Notes under the pieces: generated by a model | The model's database searches: none | Told to the model about the DNA's origin: nothing | What the model saw: only the letters and a program-made list of their open reading frames with translations | From: Lachnospiraceae bacterium | GTDB lineage: Bacteria > Bacillota > Clostridia > Lachnospirales > Lachnospiraceae | NCBI GenBank assembly: GCA_029068665.1 | Contig: JAIECC010000384.1 | Span: forward strand, 1-6,325 | Reading direction: 5' to 3' | Length of the DNA stretch: 6,325 nt | In this document: piece after piece, positions 1-5,567 of the stretch | How the letters are laid out: each line of letters opens with the position of its first letter | How positions within the stretch are numbered: position 1 is the stretch's first letter | Position numbers and translations under genes: made by a program

Positions 1-13
1 GTATGGTTATTAA

Positions 14-1300
14 TTATGGAATTGGGATAATAATCTTTAATGTAAAAACCCCTTGCTCCGCATTGATGCTGCATTGACCATCATATTGCTCTGCCGCCTT
101 TCGAATATTAGATATTCCAAACCCATGAAAAAACCTATCATCCTTCGTGGTACCCTGAGGAATGACCACATCCGGCAACATATTGTTTATAACACTGATA
201 ACCAGCATATTTCGGACACGACCTGCTTTTACGGTAATCAGCCGCTGGTCTTCCGGAAGCCGTTCACTGGCTTCTATGGCATTATCCAGAGCATTACCGA
301 AAATTGTACTGATATCTAAAGGCTCCATGAAACTTCCATCTTCAAAGGAAATAACAGCATTAAAATCAATTTTCTTCTCCTGTGCCACTTTCGTTTTATC
401 CCTAAGGATAATATCCAGAAATTCATTTCCCGTATGCTGATAATTCTCAAACCCTGCAATTTGATTTTGCAGCAGTTTAATGGATTGCATCGTTCTTTGA
501 CTGTTGCCGGTCTCTGCCTGTAATACCAGCAGATGATTCTTAAAATCATGATATATGCTGCGTACCCGTTCTTCGTCATTAATCCGGTCCTTGTAATAAT
601 TCCGCTGCAATTCCAGCTCCTGAACACGATAAGCATTCTGTGTGGCATCACAAATATAAGAAACCAGATACATGCATCCGAAGCCGGAAAAAATAGATGC
701 TCCACAAATCGGATATACAATGGCTGTATCCTCCGGCATAAAGTAGATGATTGTAAAAATCGCCACAAAGGATGCCAGCATCAGCATATCCACAATCAGC
801 CACATCTGCAGATTCAGATGCATGGTTATCCTCGAGAAGAATTTCCGTAATATCAGCCATGCCCCAATCCAGAATAACAACCGTAAAAGCAAAGAAACCG
901 TATGAATCCCCGTACTGATCAACAACACTTCCGAGGATTGCAGAATATCCGCATACGTTGCATGGGTAATAGAAAAAAACAACCTTTGACCAATATCCTG
1001 CATTAAATAATTAATTGCAATTAACGCAGGATAAAACATCAAAAGAACTGATATCCTCTCGATCAGCTTTCCCTGGCAGAAGATAAGCACATAGGCCAAA
1101 AATAGAATCAGTGTCCATAACAGACAGTCCAAATCATTGGAATAAATAATACAATCTGCCAGATACCCACATACAAGAAAGGCTGCTATTTTCAAAAACC
1201 AGTTTTTCCGCAAAGGCAGAAATATCTTAATAATCCAAAAAAAGAGGAATCCATATCCCCAGGCAAGCAAAAAGGACAGTACATCAAAAAATCGTATCAT
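14..1300 (-). CDS. AgrC/VirS-like sensor histidine kinase (GHKL ATPase domain)
   Basis: Membrane sensor kinase of the LytTR-partnered (HPK10-like) class, 428 residues. The N-terminal half (about residues 5-220) is very hydrophobic, with some six or seven likely membrane segments, as in AgrC, whose ligands are secreted peptides. A linker helix (about 222-247) leads to the phosphoacceptor motif HDFKNH, with H251 as the expected phosphorylated histidine. The ATP-binding domain shows the N box (N336, N340 in GNALDNAIEA) and a G box (GFGISNIR, about 393-400). I start it at ATG 1300, which overlaps the upstream regulator stop as ATGA and is preceded by GGGGGG at 1308-1313 with 7-nt spacing; a TTG at 1315 would extend it by five residues but has no better support. 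It would phosphorylate the LytTR regulator encoded just upstream. The ligand is unknown: no agrB or agrD is visible here, though either could lie beyond position 1. Confidence 0.93.
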   Translation of the reverse strand: MIRFFDVLSFLLAWGYGFLFFWIIKIFLPLRKNWFLKIAAFLVCGYLADCIIYSNDLDCLLWTLILFLAYVLIFCQGKLIERISVLLMFYPALIAINYLMQDIGQRLFFSITHATYADILQSSEVLLISTGIHTVSLLLRLLFWIGAWLILRKFFSRITMHLNLQMWLIVDMLMLASFVAIFTIIYFMPEDTAIVYPICGASIFSGFGCMYLVSYICDATQNAYRVQELELQRNYYKDRINDEERVRSIYHDFKNHLLVLQAETGNSQRTMQSIKLLQNQIAGFENYQHTGNEFLDIILRDKTKVAQEKKIDFNAVISFEDGSFMEPLDISTIFGNALDNAIEASERLPEDQRLITVKAGRVRNMLVISVINNMLPDVVIPQGTTKDDRFFHGFGISNIRKAAEQYDGQCSINAEQGVFTLKIIIPIP

Positions 1301-2007
1301 AAATAATCCCCCCAATACTCTGCCAGTCGTTCCATGAACACCTTGCGTTTCGGCTGGCTGATAGGAAGGAGCTCACCGGTAATCAACTCAAGCTCCAGTT
1401 TATTTACGCCCTTTATATAGGCCAGATTCACAATATAACTGGTATGACAGCGGATAAAGTCCTTATCCTGCAGTTCCCGTTCCATTTCCTTCATGCTCTT
1501 ATGGCAGATAATATTCTCCTGTTCTGTGTGCAGAAGTAGATTACGATTAAAGGTTTCTACATACCGGAGGGATTTCAGAAATACCTTATATTTTCCGGTG
1601 TCATTCGAAACTACCACAGCAGGACTGTCAGCACTTCTGCGCTTTTTTAACCACTGGTCCAGCTCCGCCTTCAGCCGGACATATTTCATTGGTTTGATAA
1701 TATAATTGGTCGCCTGATATTTATAGCCTTCCAAACCGTATTGGGTAAGCGTGGTTAAAAAGATGATACCTACCTGTTCATCCATTTGCCGGATATGCTC
1801 AGCGGTACGCAGACCATTGACCAGTTTCATCTGAATATCAAGGAAAATCAAATCAATGGTGGTATCATACCGTTCAATCAGCTCCATACCATCATAATAA
1901 GCAGTCACTTTTATTTCTTCACCTGTTTCAGCAGCGTATTGGGTTAATAACCCATCCAGATATACGACAAAATCTTTTTCATCATCACAAATCGCAATAT
2001 GTATCAT
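1297..2007 (-). CDS. LytTR-family response regulator (AgrA/VirR-like)
   Basis: Transcription regulator of 236 residues. An N-terminal receiver domain (about 1-120) has the acidic pair D8/D9, the phosphoacceptor D57 in IFLDIQMK, a switch threonine around T85/T86 and the conserved K105 in IIKP. The C-terminal half (about 135-233) is a LytTR DNA-binding domain, recognisable from the RNLLLHT...IICHKSMKEMERELQ...FIRCHTSYIVNLAYIKG pattern and the PISQPKRK ending. Family members bind paired direct repeats upstream of target promoters. The start is ATG 2007, preceded by GGGGTGAG at 2013-2020 with 5-nt spacing. It sits 27 nt after the GrpB-family gene with no terminator between them, and its TGA overlaps the kinase ATG by 4 nt, so the pair is translationally coupled. 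It is probably autoregulated or controls neighbouring genes; the targets are unknown. Confidence 0.95.
   Translation of the reverse strand: MIHIAICDDEKDFVVYLDGLLTQYAAETGEEIKVTAYYDGMELIERYDTTIDLIFLDIQMKLVNGLRTAEHIRQMDEQVGIIFLTTLTQYGLEGYKYQATNYIIKPMKYVRLKAELDQWLKKRRSADSPAVVVSNDTGKYKVFLKSLRYVETFNRNLLLHTEQENIICHKSMKEMERELQDKDFIRCHTSYIVNLAYIKGVNKLELELITGELLPISQPKRKVFMERLAEYWGDYL
1308..1313 (-). promoter_or_regulatory. Ribosome binding site of the AgrC-like kinase
   Basis: A run of six G on the minus strand lies 7 nt before ATG 1300, inside the last codons of the response regulator gene. Together with the ATGA overlap it favours ATG 1300 over the in-frame TTG at 1315 and suggests translational coupling. 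Confidence 0.65.
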
Positions 2008-2034
2008 TCTGTCTCACCCCATCCTCTGATATTG

Positions 2035-2595
2035 TTAGTATCTGTTTCCGTATTTTAATTTCGCTTCCCTTGTGTATTTTTGGATAAACTCCGTTTTTGC
2101 ATGGGTATAGCCATCTCTGTCATGCTCAAATTTTTTCCACAACCTTAGCTTCATTTTTTCGTATTCGTAAGCAACATCCGAAAATTCAATGAGATAATCC
2201 CGGAAATACAATTCATCATTGTCTCCAATATACCTTAAATGCAAATGAAATACTTTTTCGGAAAATCCATTTTCCGTATATCCTTTATTGAAAGAATATC
2301 TGTCTGCACTGTGACTCATACAAGTGTAGCCATTTTTGATCAGCAAATCTTTGATACCCGCCAAATCCCATTCCTTTGAAACTTCCACAAGAATATCAAT
2401 AATCGGTTTTGCCCATATGGAGCTTACTGCTGTACTACCTATATGCTCTATTCTGGCAGCCTGAGGAATGATTTTCTTCAAACCAGCTTTTTCATCAGCG
2501 TACCAAGCTTTCCAACAGTCTTGATGTTCTGTTAAAAAGATAGGAAATAACTGCCACAGTTCTTCTAAACTCATTTCCGATATTTTTTTATCCAT
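2035..2595 (-). CDS. GrpB-family protein (UPF0157, nucleotidyltransferase fold)
   Basis: Cytosolic protein of 186 residues, normal for GrpB-family proteins. The family hallmark is clear: EHIGSTAV (G53, S54) followed by AKPIIDI with D67, matching the GS...D pattern of the nucleotidyltransferase superfamily. A second conserved segment, FHLHLRYIGDNDELYFRDYL, and a basic C-terminal helix also fit. The biochemical function of stand-alone GrpB proteins is not settled, so a transferase activity is only suggested by the fold. I start it at ATG 2595, because TGAGGT at 2601-2606 lies 5 nt upstream and the product then begins MDKKISEM, as homologues usually do. The alternative ATG 2607 adds four residues and would leave a very short leader behind the predicted promoter. 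It is the first gene of the operon with the LytTR regulator and kinase, 27 nt apart, which is an uncommon partnership. Confidence 0.9.
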   Translation of the reverse strand: MDKKISEMSLEELWQLFPIFLTEHQDCWKAWYADEKAGLKKIIPQAARIEHIGSTAVSSIWAKPIIDILVEVSKEWDLAGIKDLLIKNGYTCMSHSADRYSFNKGYTENGFSEKVFHLHLRYIGDNDELYFRDYLIEFSDVAYEYEKMKLRLWKKFEHDRDGYTHAKTEFIQKYTREAKLKYGNRY

Positions 2596-2600
2596 TGCAT

Positions 2601-2606
2601 ACCTCA
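2601..2606 (-). promoter_or_regulatory. Ribosome binding site deciding the GrpB-family start
   Basis: Minus-strand TGAGGT ends 5 nt before ATG 2595. The competing ATG at 2607 has GGAAG only 3 nt away, a poor spacing, and it would leave a leader of only about 16 nt from the predicted transcription start near 2623. The site therefore favours 2595. Confidence 0.6.
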
Positions 2607-2629
2607 TTCACTTCCGATTTGTCATTCTG

Positions 2630-2658
2630 ATTATATTGCAACCAAATTTCAGTTTCAA
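2630..2658 (-). promoter_or_regulatory. Near-consensus SigA promoter of the GrpB-LytTR-kinase operon
   Basis: On the minus strand a -35 box TTGAAA (2653-2658; 5 of 6 consensus bases) is separated by exactly 17 bp from a perfect -10 box TATAAT (2630-2635). Transcription would begin near 2623, giving a leader of roughly 28 nt before ATG 2595. The upstream side is AT-rich, as for an UP element. A CAGTTTC motif at 2650-2656 overlaps the -35 box and spacer and could be a regulator contact point. The match is strong enough to predict a high basal level unless something represses it. Confidence 0.85.
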
Positions 2659-2697
2659 GGTGCAAATAAAAAGACCGCAAAACAATACAGTTTTAAA

Positions 2698-2749
2698 AAC
2701 CATATAAAGTAGAGTTACTCACAACTTTTTATTGCCTTTTTATATGGTT
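2698..2749. repeat. Perfect 11-bp inverted repeat in the divergent intergenic region
   Basis: AACCATATAAA at 2698-2708 is repeated exactly in inverse orientation as TTTATATGGTT at 2739-2749, with 30 bp between. The right arm covers the spacer of the predicted degV promoter, and the left arm lies about 40 bp behind the -35 box of the opposite promoter. Neither predicted transcript includes it, so a DNA-level role, such as a paired operator allowing looping, is more natural than an RNA hairpin. It could also be an AT-rich coincidence or the remnant of a small element. Confidence 0.6.
2725..2743 (+). repeat. Tandem CTTTTTAT repeats, one helical turn apart
   Basis: CTTTTTAT occurs at 2725-2732 and again at 2736-2743, an 11-bp period. 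An inverted copy, ATAAAAAG, is at 2666-2673. The tandem pair spans the -35 region of the predicted degV promoter. It may be regulator half-sites, but low complexity makes chance a real alternative. Confidence 0.4.
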
Positions 2750-2760
2750 CAGTATAAAAT
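2732..2760 (+). promoter_or_regulatory. Probable promoter of the DegV-family gene
   Basis: A -35-like TTGCCT (2732-2737; 4 of 6 consensus bases) is 17 bp from a -10-like TAAAAT (2755-2760; 5 of 6). Transcription would start near 2767, giving a leader of about 39 nt. It is weaker than the opposite promoter, and its -35 and spacer are covered by the inverted and tandem repeats, so it may be regulated. Confidence 0.6.
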
Positions 2761-2791
2761 AAAATTATTCACAAACACTATTAAAAACTGC

Positions 2792-2796
2792 GGGGG
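2792..2796 (+). promoter_or_regulatory. Ribosome binding site of the DegV-family gene
   Basis: GGGGG lies 9 nt before ATG 2806 in an otherwise AT-rich leader. It supports that start, which also gives the usual short N terminus of the family. Confidence 0.6.
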
Positions 2797-2805
2797 TACA
2801 GAAAC

Positions 2806-3672
2806 ATGAAACCTTATATTATTTCAACCGATTGTATGGCTGACTTACCAGCCGATTTTATAGAAGCTCATCATTTGTCGGTACATCCACTGTATTATCA
2901 GATTGGTGACCAAACCTATAATGCTTTGGAAGGAACTCTTTCCGAAGCAGATTTCTATGCCAAGATGCGAAACGGCGAGATGCCGACTACCATGGCAAGC
3001 AACCCGGAATATATTGAGCAGAGCTTTTCTCAAAATATTGCAGAGGGTTATGACATCCTGCACATCAGCTTCTCTTCTGCTTTAAGCTCCAGCTACAACA
3101 ACACTGCAGTAACGGCAAAGGCCATGATGGAGCAGCATCCGGATACCAAAATCATTGTGATTGATTCTCTTTCTGCTTCTTTAGGTCAGGGATTGTTAAT
3201 TTATTATGCCTGCAAGAAAAAGGAGGAAGGGGCCTCTATAGAGGAATTAGCAGAATATATCGAAAGCATTAAGCTGAATATCTGCCACCAGTTCACGGTG
3301 GATGACCTGTTCCATTTGCATCGTGGGGGACGGGTCAGCAAGGCAACTGCCATTATTGGAACCATTGCCAACATCAAGCCGGTCCTCCATGTGGATAATG
3401 AAGGAAGATTAATCAACATCTCCAAAATCCGGGGTAGAAAACGTTCCCTGATTACCTTGGTAGATAATATGGAAAAGGTCATTGAAGGCTACGAAAATCC
3501 CATTGTATTTATCAGCCATGGAGACTGTTTAGAGGATGCTTTATTTGTAAAGCAGCAGATTGAAGAACGATTTGGCATTCACGAATTTTTGATTAATTAT
3601 GTTGGCTCTACCATTGGTGCCCATTCCGGTCCCGGAACGGTTGCTTTATTCTTTATGGGAAGGGAACGCTGA
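2806..3672 (+). CDS. DegV-family protein (FakB-like fatty-acid-binding protein)
   Basis: Protein of 288 residues, the normal length for the family. DegV proteins bind a fatty acid in a cleft between two domains; those of the FakB type present it to the fatty-acid kinase FakA for phosphorylation, feeding exogenous fatty acids into membrane lipid synthesis. Visible family marks are the opening IISTDCMADLP (5-15), PTTMASNP (60-67), ISFSSALSSSY (87-97) with lipid-head-contacting Thr/Ser candidates T61/T62 and S90-S96, the VIDSLSASLGQG loop (118-129), the RGGRVSK motif (173-179), and a C-terminal GAHSGPGT with H273. No signal peptide is present, so it is cytosolic. It stands alone, divergent from the GrpB-family operon, and its TGA directly abuts the stop codon of the facing kinase gene. 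No fakA is visible, so its kinase partner would have to be elsewhere. Which lipid it binds cannot be read from the sequence. Confidence 0.93.
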   Translation: MKPYIISTDCMADLPADFIEAHHLSVHPLYYQIGDQTYNALEGTLSEADFYAKMRNGEMPTTMASNPEYIEQSFSQNIAEGYDILHISFSSALSSSYNNTAVTAKAMMEQHPDTKIIVIDSLSASLGQGLLIYYACKKKEEGASIEELAEYIESIKLNICHQFTVDDLFHLHRGGRVSKATAIIGTIANIKPVLHVDNEGRLINISKIRGRKRSLITLVDNMEKVIEGYENPIVFISHGDCLEDALFVKQQIEERFGIHEFLINYVGSTIGAHSGPGTVALFFMGRER

Positions 3673-4908
3673 TCATACTTTTACAAATACCGCAGTTACT
3701 GTCATAAAATTCTCCCCCAGCTCTGCAAAGACTTCACCACCCATCTTGTGCATAAGCTGACGGCAGATATAAAGTCCCAGACCACTGCCGGACTGGTTTT
3801 TCACATTGGAGCCCCGCCAAAAGCTCTCAAATACATGGGGAAGCTCCGATTCGGAAAGGGAGCAGCCGCTATTCTTCACTGCAAGCAATATACAGTCTGC
3901 TTCCTCTGAAATACCGATTTCAATCTGCCTTCCATCTCCATACTTGATGGCATTTTCCATTATGTTCTGAAGAACCTCCTCGCTTCGGTCAATATCTGCT
4001 TTCAGCAGGCAATCCACGTATGCCCCCACTGTAAACTCTGTCTGGAGCAAGGCCAGCTTTTCTCTGTAATAATTGCAGATTCTGCTGATGACTTCCGACA
4101 GATAATATTCCCCCATATCTACCTCCAGACTCAGAAAGTCTTCTCTGGATGCCTGAACGATTTCCGATACAAAGTCTTCGATTTCATCTGCCTTTTCATC
4201 GATGGCTTCTGCGATTGCAGATTGTATTTCTTCCTGGGTATACAATCCTTTTTCCAATGCTTTTGCATATAATTTAATTGCAGACAAAGGCGTTTTAATG
4301 TCATGGGACAAGGACAGCAGCAAGGTTTTCTTATCCCGCTGGAGCTGAAGCTCTCTCTGCTTTTGCTCCTCCATGGTTTCCCGCAGGAGATTGACCCCCC
4401 ATACAAACCGTCCAAAAAACCGACTCTTATGTTCCTTCAGAGGCACTGTCAGATTCCCCTTTGCCAATTCATACGGGACGTTGGTCAGCTCTGTAAAGGG
4501 GCTTAGTACCCGATGGCGAATTACCAGCATAACGATCACAATGAACAGGGCCATAACTCCAAGTGCCAGATTCACCACAAGTGTCATCTGCTTAAGGTCG
4601 GGCAATATCCGAGCCGAATAATCAAACCGGTACAATTCTCCCTTTATCTCCCGTATGCAATAATCACTGGAGCTATTGTAAAAATCATCACTGCCATAGG
4701 ACTCAATCTTCGTTACATAATCACATCCCGATAAATCAACTGCATCCGGACCATCTGTTTCTATTACAAGGGCAATGCGGTTTACTTCTACCAGCCAGGG
4801 CCTTCCGCCATAGGCATCATCAAAGGCAGCCAGACTGCAATTCACACCGATTCCAATCAGGAGCATCACTACAATCACACCAACCATCATTTTATCATAG
4901 CTTTTCAT
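3673..4908 (-). CDS. HAMP-domain sensor histidine kinase of an ABC-transporter-linked two-component system
   Basis: Membrane kinase of 411 residues. TM1 is at about 8-28, an extracytoplasmic domain of about 80 residues follows (30-108; it contains C62 and C84), then TM2 (109-130), a HAMP linker (about 131-185), and the HisKA motif LSLSHDIKTPLSAIK with phosphoacceptor H202. The catalytic domain has the N box (N315, N319), an FESFWRG F box (360-366) and the G2 box GSGLGLYIC (374-382). The G1 position reads VKNSG, with Asn346 where many kinases have the adenine-contacting Asp; this variant is known in VanS-like kinases. The start is ATG 4908, overlapping the response regulator stop as ATGA. Upstream G-rich sequence is 12 nt or more away, so translation probably depends on coupling. 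The sizeable ectodomain argues against the short-loop BceS intramembrane-sensing type. It is the last gene of the operon, and its stop touches the degV stop. Confidence 0.94.
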   Translation of the reverse strand: MKSYDKMMVGVIVVMLLIGIGVNCSLAAFDDAYGGRPWLVEVNRIALVIETDGPDAVDLSGCDYVTKIESYGSDDFYNSSSDYCIREIKGELYRFDYSARILPDLKQMTLVVNLALGVMALFIVIVMLVIRHRVLSPFTELTNVPYELAKGNLTVPLKEHKSRFFGRFVWGVNLLRETMEEQKQRELQLQRDKKTLLLSLSHDIKTPLSAIKLYAKALEKGLYTQEEIQSAIAEAIDEKADEIEDFVSEIVQASREDFLSLEVDMGEYYLSEVISRICNYYREKLALLQTEFTVGAYVDCLLKADIDRSEEVLQNIMENAIKYGDGRQIEIGISEEADCILLAVKNSGCSLSESELPHVFESFWRGSNVKNQSGSGLGLYICRQLMHKMGGEVFAELGENFMTVTAVFVKV

Positions 4909-5567
4909 ATATACTTATATCCCACTCCCCATACAGTCAAAAGCTTTCGGGGATGCTTAGGGTCCTCCTCGATTTTCTGGCGCAGCCACTTGATGTGTAC
5001 AGTAAGAGTCTGTGGTTCAGAACAACTGTCACTGCCCCATACCTGATGGAACAGATATTCCTTATTCAAAACCTTTCCCTGATTCTCCATCAGAAGAAGC
5101 AGCAGTTCGAACTCCTTTGCAGTCATTTCAATGGGAATCCCATTCCGGTATAGTGTACGACTGACCTTATTCAGACTCAAATCTCCATCTATGATTTCAT
5201 CCTGTGCATAGCGCCTTTTAAAGATGCCATGGATTTTTGCCAGCATAATATCAATATCATAGGGCTTTTCCATATAGTCGTCAGCTCCCAGAATCAGACC
5301 ATTCAGCTTGTCCTCTTTTTCCACCCTGGCACTGACAATCAAAATCGGTGTATTGCTCTGTTCCCGAATCTTCTTACAGACTCCGAACCCATCGATTCCA
5401 GGCAGCATGATATCCAGTATCACCAGCCGGGCGCCATACCTCTCATACAGCTTCAGTGCCTTCTCTCCGCTTTCTGCAACCGTTACGATGTAGTTTTCCG
5501 CCCGCAGGAACCTGCATAGCAGGTCCGCCAGTTCTTTATTATCTTCTACAATTAATATATCCGTCAT
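4905..5567 (-). CDS. OmpR/PhoB-family response regulator
   Basis: DNA-binding regulator of 220 residues. The receiver (about 1-115) has the acidic cluster E8/D9, phosphoacceptor D52 in VILDIMLPG, switch residue S79 in LIVSAR, and K101 in EKPYD. The C-terminal winged helix (about 125-220) shows the family pattern: MTAKEFELLLLL, NKEYLFHQVWG, TLTVHIKWLRQKIE and the final GVGYKYI. I start it at ATG 5567, which overlaps the ABC gene stop as TAATG, has GGG 7-9 nt upstream and gives the standard MTDILIVEDN opening; ATG 5573 would add two residues. It is the cognate partner of the following kinase through a 4-nt ATGA overlap, and by family precedent probably activates transcription of the transporter genes. 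Its binding sites would lie upstream of the operon, outside the window. Confidence 0.95.
   Translation of the reverse strand: MTDILIVEDNKELADLLCRFLRAENYIVTVAESGEKALKLYERYGARLVILDIMLPGIDGFGVCKKIREQSNTPILIVSARVEKEDKLNGLILGADDYMEKPYDIDIMLAKIHGIFKRRYAQDEIIDGDLSLNKVSRTLYRNGIPIEMTAKEFELLLLLMENQGKVLNKEYLFHQVWGSDSCSEPQTLTVHIKWLRQKIEEDPKHPRKLLTVWGVGYKYI

Noticed and set aside
53..850. Rightward ORFs of 88-105 codons opposite the AgrC-like kinase.
   Set aside because: They are antisense shadows of a clear coding gene, with no recognisable domains and no ribosome binding sites that stand out.
1300..1315. TTG start at 1315 for the AgrC-like kinase.
   Set aside because: ATG 1300 has a well-spaced G-rich ribosome binding site and the ATGA overlap with the upstream gene; the TTG extension adds only five residues without family support.
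2608..2703. A 31-codon leftward ORF just before the GrpB-family gene (begins MVFKTVLFCG, contains three Cys), considered as an AgrD-like signal peptide precursor.
   Set aside because: The strong promoter boxes at 2630-2658 lie inside it, so its start would not be transcribed from that promoter. It has no Shine-Dalgarno, and it lacks the acidic C-terminal tail and layout typical of AgrD.
2744..2809. A 21-codon rightward ORF overlapping the degV start as ATGA, considered as a leader peptide.
   Set aside because: It has no ribosome binding site, and the predicted -10 box at 2755-2760 falls within it, so the transcript would begin inside the ORF.
3624..3637. Palindrome TTCCGG-TC-CCGGAA near the end of degV, considered as a terminator hairpin.
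   Set aside because: The stem is short with a tiny loop, no T-run follows on either strand, and the bases encode the conserved HSGPGT motif, which explains the pattern.
3693..3701. CAGTTACTG dyad resembling the GAGTTACTC dyad at 2712-2720.
   Set aside because: It lies within the coding end of the kinase gene, encodes ordinary residues there and is too short to be more than chance.
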